Source: an uncultured Roseobacter sp. (GTDB lineage: Bacteria > Pseudomonadota > Alphaproteobacteria > Rhodobacterales > Rhodobacteraceae). From it: a DNA stretch of 64,000 bases. The position numbers and the translations under genes are program-made. A model generated the notes under the pieces. It searched no databases and was not told where the DNA came from. It was given only the letters and a program-made list of their open reading frames with translations. Shown piece by piece: positions 34,584-42,092 of the stretch; positions within the stretch are counted from its first letter, which is position 1, and every line of letters starts with the position of its first letter. The stretch spans positions 767,001-831,000 of the forward strand of contig NZ_CANMNK010000001.1 of the NCBI RefSeq assembly GCF_947499265.1, read 5' to 3'.

Positions 34584-35792
34584 ATGAGAGTCAACTACGG
34601 CCAGACGGTTCATGGACAAGAAGAAATTGATGCGGTCGTCGAAGTTCTGCAGACCTCGACGCAAATGGGGCCGCGCGTACGCAAGATGCAGGAACGTGTT
34701 TCCTCCCTGTTTTCAAAAGATCACGGCATCATGGTCAACTCAGGATCTTCGGCGAATTATCTGGCCGTTGAGATACTGGACCTGCCCAAGGGCAGCGAGG
34801 TCATCACCCCCGCTTTGACCTTTGCCACCACGGTTGCGCCGCTGGTGCGTCACGGGTTGGTGCCGACCTTCGTGGATGCCGCTGAAGGCACCTATAACAT
34901 CGACGTAGACGCCATTGAGCGGATGATTTCGTCATCGACCTCGGCGGTGATGATCCCCTCGCTGATCGGGAACCTGCCGGATTGGAAGAAGATCCGTGAG
35001 CTTGCGGATGCGCATAATCTGAAGGTGATCGAAGACAGCGCCGATACGCTGGGTGCAACCATGTCCGGCACCAGCACCGGGGTCTATTCCGACGTGTCGA
35101 CAACCAGCTTCTACGGCAGCCATGTGATCAATGGCGCGGGCAATGGTGGCATGCTCTGTGTCAATGACCCCGATCTTGCACGCCGTGCGCTGCTCTTGCG
35201 GTCCTGGGGACGCAGCTCGTCGCTCTTTGTGGAATCCGAGTCGATTGAGAACCGGTTCAACGTGCACCTCGATGGCATCGAATATGATGCCAAGTTCCTC
35301 TTTGAGGATCTGGGATACAACCTCGAGCCATCTGAAATCAGCGCGGCGTTTGGCCTGGTGCAGCTTGGAAAACTTGATCACAACATTGCCGAGCGGGAAA
35401 AGAACTTCGACGCACATGTCGCGTTCTTCTCAGCCTATGAGGACTGGTTCATCCTGCCAAGACAGCTGGAAAACTCGCGCACCGGCTGGCTGGCTTTCCC
35501 GCTGACCATCCGCCCCGATGCGCCGTTCACCCGCCGTGAATTGCAGATTTTCCTGGAAAAGGCGGACATTCAGACACGCCCGGTCTTTACCGGCAACATC
35601 CTGCGCCAGCCCGCGATGAAAAAGGTCGCCTACCGTGCGGATGACGCGGGCTATCCGGTTTCGGATCACGTGATGCGCGGCGGTATCCTCCTGGCCTGTC
35701 ACCATGGTCTGACCGATGCGCATGTCGATTACATGCACCGGACCTTCGAAGATTTCGCGCAACAGTTCGGCAGCCGGAAAAAGTCAGCATGA
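34584..35792 (+). CDS. RfbH/ColD-like PLP/PMP sugar 3-dehydratase, without Fe-S cysteines
   Basis: DegT-fold protein of 402 residues. The Schiff-base lysine is replaced by His180 (FYGSHVINGAGNGGM), as in the 3-dehydratases RfbH/E1 and ColD, while Asp151 (VIEDSADTLG) is kept; so it deoxygenates rather than aminates. RfbH/E1 carries a [2Fe-2S] cluster on four cysteines following RDWGR; here the equivalent stretch, RSWGRSSSLFVESES (207-221), has none, and the whole protein has only two cysteines. No E3 reductase gene is present. I infer a ColD-type mechanism on CDP-4-keto-6-deoxyglucose giving a 3-deoxy product. GGGAG precedes the ATG by nine bases. Confidence 0.88.
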   Translation: MRVNYGQTVHGQEEIDAVVEVLQTSTQMGPRVRKMQERVSSLFSKDHGIMVNSGSSANYLAVEILDLPKGSEVITPALTFATTVAPLVRHGLVPTFVDAAEGTYNIDVDAIERMISSSTSAVMIPSLIGNLPDWKKIRELADAHNLKVIEDSADTLGATMSGTSTGVYSDVSTTSFYGSHVINGAGNGGMLCVNDPDLARRALLLRSWGRSSSLFVESESIENRFNVHLDGIEYDAKFLFEDLGYNLEPSEISAAFGLVQLGKLDHNIAEREKNFDAHVAFFSAYEDWFILPRQLENSRTGWLAFPLTIRPDAPFTRRELQIFLEKADIQTRPVFTGNILRQPAMKKVAYRADDAGYPVSDHVMRGGILLACHHGLTDAHVDYMHRTFEDFAQQFGSRKKSA

Positions 35793-35801
35793 TTTTGGCC
35801 C

Positions 35802-35817
35802 GCCGGTAACCCGGCGC
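35802..35817 (+). other. GC-rich hairpin between deoxysugar genes
   Basis: CGCCGG-TAAC-CCGGCG is a perfect 6-bp stem with a 4-base loop in the 59-base gap between the 3-dehydratase and C-methyltransferase genes. TTTCGTTTT follows only after a further 9 bases, so it may be a weak attenuator or an mRNA-stabilising element rather than a true terminator. Confidence 0.35.
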
Positions 35818-35851
35818 ACTCTGGTTTCGTTTTACAAAGGAGTTTGTTTCC

Positions 35852-37096
35852 ATGAATTTGCCTTTTAACCCACCGTCATCGCGCACGCAGTGTCGCACGT
35901 GCAAATCCGAAAACCTGATGATGGTTCTGAGGATGGGGGATCATCCTCCCGCGAACATGTTTGCGCGCAAGGAAGACGTTGGCAAGCCGCAAACGGCGTT
36001 CCCGCTGAACTGTCAGGCCTGCCTGGACTGTGGCCTCATTCAGGTCGCGGATCAGGTGCCACCGGATTTCTTCACCGATTACCTTTATGTTCCGTCAGGC
36101 GCTGCGACGATGCACACCCATTTTGCCGAACTCGCTGAGGTTGCCGTGGCCCAGGCGGATGGTGAATTGATCGTGGACATCGGCTGCAACGACGGGCTCA
36201 TGCTGTCGCATGCCAACCGTCTGGGGGGCCGCACGCTGGGTGTCGATCCGGCGGCCAACCTGGCGAAAATCGCCGAAGAGCGGGGCGTGCGTGTCCATGT
36301 CGGTTTCTTCAACGCCGAAACGGCGAAGGGTCTGCGGGAAACTGAAGGTCCCGCACGCGTCATCACCACGACCAACACGTTCAACCATATTGATGACCTG
36401 CACGGGTTTACCCGTGGCGTGCTCTCGCTTCTCGCGGATGACGGCGTGTTCGTGATCGAGGTCCCCTGGGGCAAGGAAATCCTGGAAACCAACGAATTCG
36501 ACAATGTGTATCATGAACACCTGTCCGAACTCAGCTTGCTGTCCATCGTCCGTCTGGGTGAGGGGGTCGGCTTGGATGTGGTCGACGTGACCAAGCTGCC
36601 AGTGCACGGCGGATCAATGCGCGTCTTCATGAAGCCTGCTACGGCAAATGCGCCAAAGGCACCGATCGTTGCGCAAATGCTGGCCGAAGAGGCCGCCGCT
36701 GGCGTGACCGACCGGGACAGCTATGAGCAGTTTTCGCATCGCGTTCAGAATCTGGGGGAAGACCTCGTCAAGCTGCTGGCGTCGCTCAAGGCAGATGGCA
36801 AGACCATCGCGGGCTACGGTGCGCCAGCGAAGGGCAACACGCTGCTCAATTACTTCCGGATCGGGACAGAGACGCTGGATTTCCTGGTGGACCGCAACCC
36901 GCTGAAACAGGGGCTCTATTCCCCTGGTATGAACATCCCTGTTCTGTCTCCAGACGTGGTTGCCGAGCGACAGCCAGACTACCTTCTGGTTCTGGCCTGG
37001 AACTTCTTTGACGAGATTCGGGAACAAATGGCGGATTTCGAAGCGCGCGGCGGCAAGTTCATCGTGCCACTGCCAACGCCGAAGATCATTCCATAG
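35852..37096 (+). CDS. nucleotide-sugar C-methyltransferase
   Basis: A 414-residue protein in three parts: an N-terminal zinc-binding domain (Cys14, Cys17, Cys54, Cys57, Cys60), a SAM-dependent methyltransferase core with VDIGCNDG at 108-115, and a C-terminal Rossmann-like domain (AGYGAPAKGNTLLNYF). This is the architecture of TylC3/TcaB9-type sugar C-3-methyltransferases, and the active-site histidine motif YHEHLS is present. It would methylate carbon 3 next to a 4-keto group. Placed directly after the 3-dehydratase, it predicts a branched 3-C-methyl CDP-deoxysugar. AAAGGAG nine bases upstream fixes the start. Confidence 0.92.
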   Translation: MNLPFNPPSSRTQCRTCKSENLMMVLRMGDHPPANMFARKEDVGKPQTAFPLNCQACLDCGLIQVADQVPPDFFTDYLYVPSGAATMHTHFAELAEVAVAQADGELIVDIGCNDGLMLSHANRLGGRTLGVDPAANLAKIAEERGVRVHVGFFNAETAKGLRETEGPARVITTTNTFNHIDDLHGFTRGVLSLLADDGVFVIEVPWGKEILETNEFDNVYHEHLSELSLLSIVRLGEGVGLDVVDVTKLPVHGGSMRVFMKPATANAPKAPIVAQMLAEEAAAGVTDRDSYEQFSHRVQNLGEDLVKLLASLKADGKTIAGYGAPAKGNTLLNYFRIGTETLDFLVDRNPLKQGLYSPGMNIPVLSPDVVAERQPDYLLVLAWNFFDEIREQMADFEARGGKFIVPLPTPKIIP

Positions 37097-37105
37097 GGGA
37101 CACTC

Positions 37106-38077
37106 ATGGCGCGCGTTGTCATCACAGGAGCCACCGGCTTCATCGGATCACATCTCGCCCGCGCCTGTCTGGCGCGGGGGGATGATGTGACCGTGATGGC
37201 GCGCCCATCTTCATCATTGGAGCGGCTCGAAAGTCTGGCCGGGCGGCTTGACGTGCGTCGGCTGGACCTTGCGGATACGCCTGCGGTGACCGCCTGTTTG
37301 AACGCATCCCGGCCGGAGATCATTTTCCACGCCGGTGCCCGCACACGCTACGCGGCCCCTGCCGATCTGACGGACATGGCGGAAAGCGTTGATGACAACC
37401 TGACGCCATTGTTTTCCTTGCTCTCCGCAGCAGCAAATGCGTCGGACCCCCCGCGGGTTCTGGTCCGCACCGGCACAATTGCGGAATATGGCGACACCGA
37501 GCTTCCCTATACCGAAACCCAATGTGCATTCCCCAGGAACGCTTATGGGGCATCCCTGCTCGCCGGGACGCAATATATGTCCATGGCCAGATCCCGCCTG
37601 CCCTTTGATGCGGTCACTGCCCGCCTGGCATTGACCTATGGGCCCGGGCAGTCACGCGATTTTCTGATACCACATCTGGTGGACCAGTTGCTCAAGGGCG
37701 AAGCGGTCACCATCGCGCGCCCGGATGACAGGCGTGACCTTATCTATGTCGATGATGTCGTGGCGGCGCTTCTGCAGATTGCGGAAAACCCAGAACCCGT
37801 CGGGCCCATGGTCAATGTCTGTTCGGGTGAGGCTCCAAGAATGGGCGAGGTTGCCTTGATGTTGCTGCGCGCGACCAAGGCGGCACGTGACCTTGTGGAA
37901 ATTTCGCAACAGACATCCCAGCCCGTGGAACTCGTGTGTGATGGTGGGCACATGGCCGAAACCCTCAGCTGGTCCGCTGGCGTGCCTCTCTTCGACGGTC
38001 TTGAAAGGACAGTGCAATGGGCAAAACACAAATCTCAACTGCTGCACCCCTCAGAACAGCGTTTGGCGGCGATATGA
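37106..38077 (+). CDS. NAD-dependent epimerase/reductase (extended SDR) of the deoxysugar pathway
   Basis: A 323-residue extended SDR with the NAD(P) motif ITGATGFIGSHLARACLARG. It probably reduces the 4-keto group of the methylated CDP-sugar, like RfbJ or TylC4. The active-site Tyr147 is in NAYGASLLAG; the Lys expected four residues later is Leu151, while Thr122/Thr124 (VRTGT) could be the Ser/Thr member. Loss of the Lys is unusual and may mean a changed mechanism or a non-redox role. GGGGA lies six bases upstream. It overlaps the next gene by ATGA. Confidence 0.86.
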   Translation: MARVVITGATGFIGSHLARACLARGDDVTVMARPSSSLERLESLAGRLDVRRLDLADTPAVTACLNASRPEIIFHAGARTRYAAPADLTDMAESVDDNLTPLFSLLSAAANASDPPRVLVRTGTIAEYGDTELPYTETQCAFPRNAYGASLLAGTQYMSMARSRLPFDAVTARLALTYGPGQSRDFLIPHLVDQLLKGEAVTIARPDDRRDLIYVDDVVAALLQIAENPEPVGPMVNVCSGEAPRMGEVALMLLRATKAARDLVEISQQTSQPVELVCDGGHMAETLSWSAGVPLFDGLERTVQWAKHKSQLLHPSEQRLAAI

Positions 38078-39051
38078 CGACGGTCTCGATCCTGATCCCG
38101 GCCCTCAACGAAGAGGACAACGTTCGCGATGTCTATCAGCGGGTGCTGCGTGTTTTTGAGGGTCTGAACGACTATGAGCCGGAGATCATTTTTACGGACA
38201 ATCACTCTGATGATCGTACCTTCGAGATCCTGTCAGAGATTGCGGCCGACGACACCCGCGTGCGCGTCATCCGGTTTTCGCGCAACGTCGGATATCAGGC
38301 CTCTGTGCTGACGGCCTATCGCTCTGCCAAGGGTGCCTGCGCCATCCAACTCGATTGCGATCTGCAGGACCCGCCGGAGCTCATTCCGCAGATGCTCGAT
38401 ACCTGGAAACAGGGGTATCACGTTGTCTACGGCGTGCGTCGCAGCCTACCGGATGGGCCGATCATTGCAGGTTTGCGTCGGGCGTTTTACGCGCTGATCG
38501 ACAAGATCAGCAACGATGATCTGCCGCGCAATGCCGGCGAGTTTCGACTGACAGATCGGCGTATACTGGACGAGTTGAAGCGGGTTGATGACCGGTCACC
38601 CTATGTGCGCGGATTGATCAGCGGGATGGGGTTCAACCAGATCGGATTTGAATACGACCGACAGGCCCGTACCGCAGGCAGTTCCAAGTTTCCGATGCGG
38701 GCGATGATTTCGCTTGCCGTGGATGGGCTGATCAACCACTCGCTGATCCCCTTGCGTCTGGCCTCCATGATCAGTCTTGCGGTCGGATTGATGACATTTC
38801 TTCTGCTGATTGGATATGTGGTCGGGAAGGTTGTCTTTGGACAGGATTGGCCAGCCGGATTTGCAACCACCACCATTCTTTTGCTGTTGTCGATGACCTT
38901 AAATGCCATGTTTCTCGGCATTCTTGGAGAGTACATCGGACGGATTTTTCTCCAGTCGAAAGATCTGCATAGGCCACTCATTGAGCATGATTTGAACCGA
39001 CCGGATGATGTCGAGGGCACTCCAACGGTGCGCTCGCATGCCGCTGAGTAG
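38074..39051 (+). CDS. GtrB/DPM1-like glycosyltransferase family 2
   Basis: A 325-residue protein with a cytoplasmic GT2 domain (SILIPALNEEDNV, nucleotide-binding DCDLQDPPELI) and two C-terminal transmembrane helices (~235-295), the layout of GtrB-type polyprenyl-phosphate sugar transferases. It would load the CDP-sugar product onto undecaprenyl phosphate for flipping by the GtrA-like protein and use by the GT-C enzyme. The start ATG overlaps the SDR stop; an ATG 57 bases upstream would add a leader within the SDR. Confidence 0.9.
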   Translation: MTTVSILIPALNEEDNVRDVYQRVLRVFEGLNDYEPEIIFTDNHSDDRTFEILSEIAADDTRVRVIRFSRNVGYQASVLTAYRSAKGACAIQLDCDLQDPPELIPQMLDTWKQGYHVVYGVRRSLPDGPIIAGLRRAFYALIDKISNDDLPRNAGEFRLTDRRILDELKRVDDRSPYVRGLISGMGFNQIGFEYDRQARTAGSSKFPMRAMISLAVDGLINHSLIPLRLASMISLAVGLMTFLLLIGYVVGKVVFGQDWPAGFATTTILLLLSMTLNAMFLGILGEYIGRIFLQSKDLHRPLIEHDLNRPDDVEGTPTVRSHAAE

Positions 39052-39066
39052 GGAAAGGAAATTCAA

Positions 39067-40209
39067 TTGCGACTTCTACTGATCCAGGGTGGTTTTGGTG
39101 CTGGCGGCGCTGAAAAGAACGTCGCCGCCATCGCGGCAGATCGTGCCCGACAAGGGGATGAGGTTCATGTCGCCGGCCTGACAATGCCTGAAAGTGGCCC
39201 GTTCTTTTCCTATCCGGATACCGTGACGCTTCATCCGATCATAAACCCGGACACGGCGCCGGGATATGGCGCACAGCATAAGCGATTGCTGCACATTCGC
39301 CGCACCATCAAGAAAGTGCGGCCCGACGTGATTGTCTCGTTCCTGACCAAGGTGAATGTGCTGACACTTATTGCGACGATCGGTCAGCGTGTGCCGGTTG
39401 TCATTTCCGAACGCAACAATCCGCGGGTTCAAGGTGGCCATCCGCTTTGGTACCATGGACAAAACTGGCTTGGGCGACATGCGACCGCGATAACCGTCCT
39501 GACGGAGCGTGCCAGTGAAGATATGCCCAAAGCCTTGCAAAGAAAGGCGGTTGTCATCCCCAACGGCTGCTCGCCTTATCCGGTCAGTGCGGCCTCCAAT
39601 ACAAAGGATAGCATAAAGCTTGTCGCGGTCGGTCGCCTGGACCGGCAAAAGGGTTTTGACATGCTGCTGCAGGCAATGGCCAAGGTGCATGACAAGGTGC
39701 AAGGCGCGCATCTCACCATCTGGGGGGAGGGCCCAGAGCGCGCAAGCTTGGAAGCCCAACGAGAGGAACTCGGTTTGACGGATTGCGTCACCATGCCGGG
39801 TAATTGCCCGCCCGGAACCTGGATGAGCGATGCGGATATGTTGGTGTTTTCCTCGCGATACGAAGGTTTTTCCAATGTGGTTGCAGAGGCCACGGTGAGC
39901 GGACTGCCTGTTGTATCCTTTGATTGCCCCTATGGACCGCGCGAGATGATCCGTGATGGTGACAACGGCATTCTGGTGCCACTCGAAGACGTGGATGCGC
40001 TTGCCGCTTCCGTGATATCTCTGTGCCACGACGACGCATTGCGCGGCCAGATGCGCTTGCGTTCAAAGAAATGCCGCGAATGGCTTGATCCCACGCGTGT
40101 CCTTCAACAGTGGAGTGAGGTCATTGATCGGGCAGCGCTGAGCGCGAATATCCCGGTGGGACGAAAGGCTCAGCTGGGCAAAGCTGCGTCCAACTCGTCC
40201 ATACTCTGA
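39067..40209 (+). CDS. glycosyltransferase family 4, TTG start
   Basis: A 380-residue GT-B enzyme: LLLIQGGFGAGGAEKNV at the N-terminus, VAVGRLDRQKGFDMLL, then YEGFSNVVAEATVSGLPVVSFD with the E-x7-E element, close to the N-acetylgalactosaminyl/galactosyl GT4 group. The start codon is TTG, supported by AAGGAA seven bases upstream and by the fact that the first beta strand begins immediately. Its 3' end overlaps the convergent HAD gene by 40 bases. Confidence 0.9.
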   Translation: MRLLLIQGGFGAGGAEKNVAAIAADRARQGDEVHVAGLTMPESGPFFSYPDTVTLHPIINPDTAPGYGAQHKRLLHIRRTIKKVRPDVIVSFLTKVNVLTLIATIGQRVPVVISERNNPRVQGGHPLWYHGQNWLGRHATAITVLTERASEDMPKALQRKAVVIPNGCSPYPVSAASNTKDSIKLVAVGRLDRQKGFDMLLQAMAKVHDKVQGAHLTIWGEGPERASLEAQREELGLTDCVTMPGNCPPGTWMSDADMLVFSSRYEGFSNVVAEATVSGLPVVSFDCPYGPREMIRDGDNGILVPLEDVDALAASVISLCHDDALRGQMRLRSKKCREWLDPTRVLQQWSEVIDRAALSANIPVGRKAQLGKAASNSSIL

Positions 40210-40832
40210 ATTTCGATCTGAGCGGCATGGTCTAGATCCGGCGCGAGAGGCGAATGAATGGCGCCGGTACGTCGGATCTGAATGGTCAACCATCCCCGTG
40301 CCTTTGGCGTGATGAAATCCTTGGCCGGATTGTCCGCGATATACACCATCTGAGCCTTCGGTGGCGCCAGTTGTTCCATTTCTTCGAACGCACGGGGATG
40401 CGGTTTTCCGAAGCCTTTGGGCCAGCTACCTGTCGCACGAATGTGCTGAATGCGTTGATCCAGCGCCAAGGCTCGGACTTTGGCCATCTGTGTATGTTCA
40501 GGGCCGTCGGTGATTAATCCAAAAGGCGACGCATTTTCTGTTCGCGCCAAAAATTGATCGGCGTCCGGGCATAAAGAAATCTGAGGGGCATGTCCGCGGT
40601 ACTCAGCCACTAATGCCGCAATCAGACCGGGTGTCGCGGATATCCCATGTGATGCGCAGGCCCGATCAAAAATATTGCGCCGCTCCCCGGAGGCAAAGAG
40701 CTCTCGACATGTGGCGCCAAAACCGGGGAGGCCGTGGTTGTCCGCCACCCAGGCGTCGACATGCCGGTAGCCACTGAAAGCGAAATCTCTTTCCAGGTAG
40801 AGCGTATCGTCCAGATCAAATACGATCATCAA
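40170..40832 (-). CDS. HAD-superfamily hydrolase
   Basis: A 220-residue phosphatase-like protein with motif I VFDLDDTLYLE (nucleophile and acid Asp), motif II around FGLITDGP and motif IV YIADNPAKDF. It resembles the small HAD phosphatases found beside glycan and amino-acid ligase genes. It is coupled to the ATP-grasp gene upstream (ATGA overlap), so the two probably form one step: ligation and dephosphorylation, or making the acceptor. Substrate unknown. Its end lies 40 bases inside the convergent glycosyltransferase gene. Confidence 0.9.
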   Translation of the reverse strand: MMIVFDLDDTLYLERDFAFSGYRHVDAWVADNHGLPGFGATCRELFASGERRNIFDRACASHGISATPGLIAALVAEYRGHAPQISLCPDADQFLARTENASPFGLITDGPEHTQMAKVRALALDQRIQHIRATGSWPKGFGKPHPRAFEEMEQLAPPKAQMVYIADNPAKDFITPKARGWLTIQIRRTGAIHSPLAPDLDHAAQIEIQSMDELDAALPS

Positions 40833-41800
40833 TCAACGTAAACGGCGCTGTCATACCGCATCATGCGAACGCCTTCCCTCCAGTTATCATGGGCTGTGCA
40901 GGGGCGCCCCATCGTTTCTTCCAACAGCCACTGTGCAAAGGTTGCGCCCGCATGGTCCGCAAGGGGATAGCCGCCACCGAAGCGAGCATTGATCTCAATG
41001 ACGCAAGGGCCGTGGATGTCATCCTCAAGGGTTTGGAAACAGGCAACACCTCGCAGATCTGGTAGGGCTGAGACGATGCCTTCGGCAATGTCACGCAGGT
41101 CCTGCCGACGCCGCGTGACGCCTTTTTCAACCTCACCGGCTCGAATGCTCTTGCGCAGGTGCGGGATAACGGTGCGTAAAACGCCATCCGCATCCACAAA
41201 GATGTTAACCGTGAATTCCGGACCCCTGACCAGATTTTGAAAGATCATCGGCTCGGGGAATTCGGTCGGAACGTCCTCTATTCTGTCAAAAACCTGAAGA
41301 CCGCGGCTCGCGCTGCCGCCGCTGGGCTTGGCGAAAACGGGCCAATTGAGCCTGTCAGGAGTTGCGCGCAGTTCGTCCAATGAAAGCGTGCTTGGTACCG
41401 GAACGCCTGCTGCGGCCAAAACTTCCGCCGTGAGTCTTTTGTCGCGCACGATGTCGAGGACATGGGCAGGTGATACATGCAAACGGGCGCCCGCTCGCGC
41501 GAACTCTTCATGGGCCAAAGCCAAAGGTTTCAAATCCGGATCAATTGTCGGGACGACCAGATCAATTGCGTTTTCCTTCACCGCCTGCAGGACCGCCGCC
41601 GCATATTCGGGCGCATCCGATCTTGGCATTTTCAATGCAACGTCAGCGATGGCGCAGGCCGCAGCTTCGTCCGGGACAAGGTCGCTGGCGTAGACCTTGA
41701 GATCAATGTTCAAGCGCTCGGCTGCAGATCGAAAACACTGGATCAACCCGACCCGCCGTCCTGCAGAACAGACAAGGATACGCATGCTGTTCTGTGACAT
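40829..41800 (-). CDS. ATP-grasp ligase (carbamoyl-phosphate-synthase-like)
   Basis: A 323-residue ATP-grasp enzyme: pre-grasp domain MRILVCSAGRRVGLIQCF, ATP-binding FAKPSGGSASRG, and the metal/ATP carboxylate motif VIEINARFGGGYPL near the C-terminus. Such enzymes join a carboxylate to an amine or similar through an acyl phosphate. In a polysaccharide locus a likely role is amide-linking an amino acid to a uronic or amino sugar, but this is inference. GGGAG six bases upstream favours ATG 41800 over one ten codons upstream. It is first gene of a two-gene operon with the HAD protein. Confidence 0.9.
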   Translation of the reverse strand: MSQNSMRILVCSAGRRVGLIQCFRSAAERLNIDLKVYASDLVPDEAAACAIADVALKMPRSDAPEYAAAVLQAVKENAIDLVVPTIDPDLKPLALAHEEFARAGARLHVSPAHVLDIVRDKRLTAEVLAAAGVPVPSTLSLDELRATPDRLNWPVFAKPSGGSASRGLQVFDRIEDVPTEFPEPMIFQNLVRGPEFTVNIFVDADGVLRTVIPHLRKSIRAGEVEKGVTRRRQDLRDIAEGIVSALPDLRGVACFQTLEDDIHGPCVIEINARFGGGYPLADHAGATFAQWLLEETMGRPCTAHDNWREGVRMMRYDSAVYVD

Positions 41801-42092
41801 AAAACTCTCCCGAAACCATACATTAACCAATGCTTCAGACTAACATGGTTTTCACAAGAATGCGTTCAAAAATAAGGTCTTGAGAGTAAATTTTTCCAGC
41901 AACATTCACGGCGGATTTTGCTTATTTATAGGCTGTGCGATGTCTTGGAAGTGTGATCAGCGGCGCTTGGGTCGCCTCAAATTGGCACCGCACAAAAATG
42001 CGAGGAGGATGGCGGCGCCTAGGGACCTGTCGTGCCCAAGCGTATCTGCCGCCATCCAAACCGTAAGAGTTACGGCGATTTTTTCACGCTCA

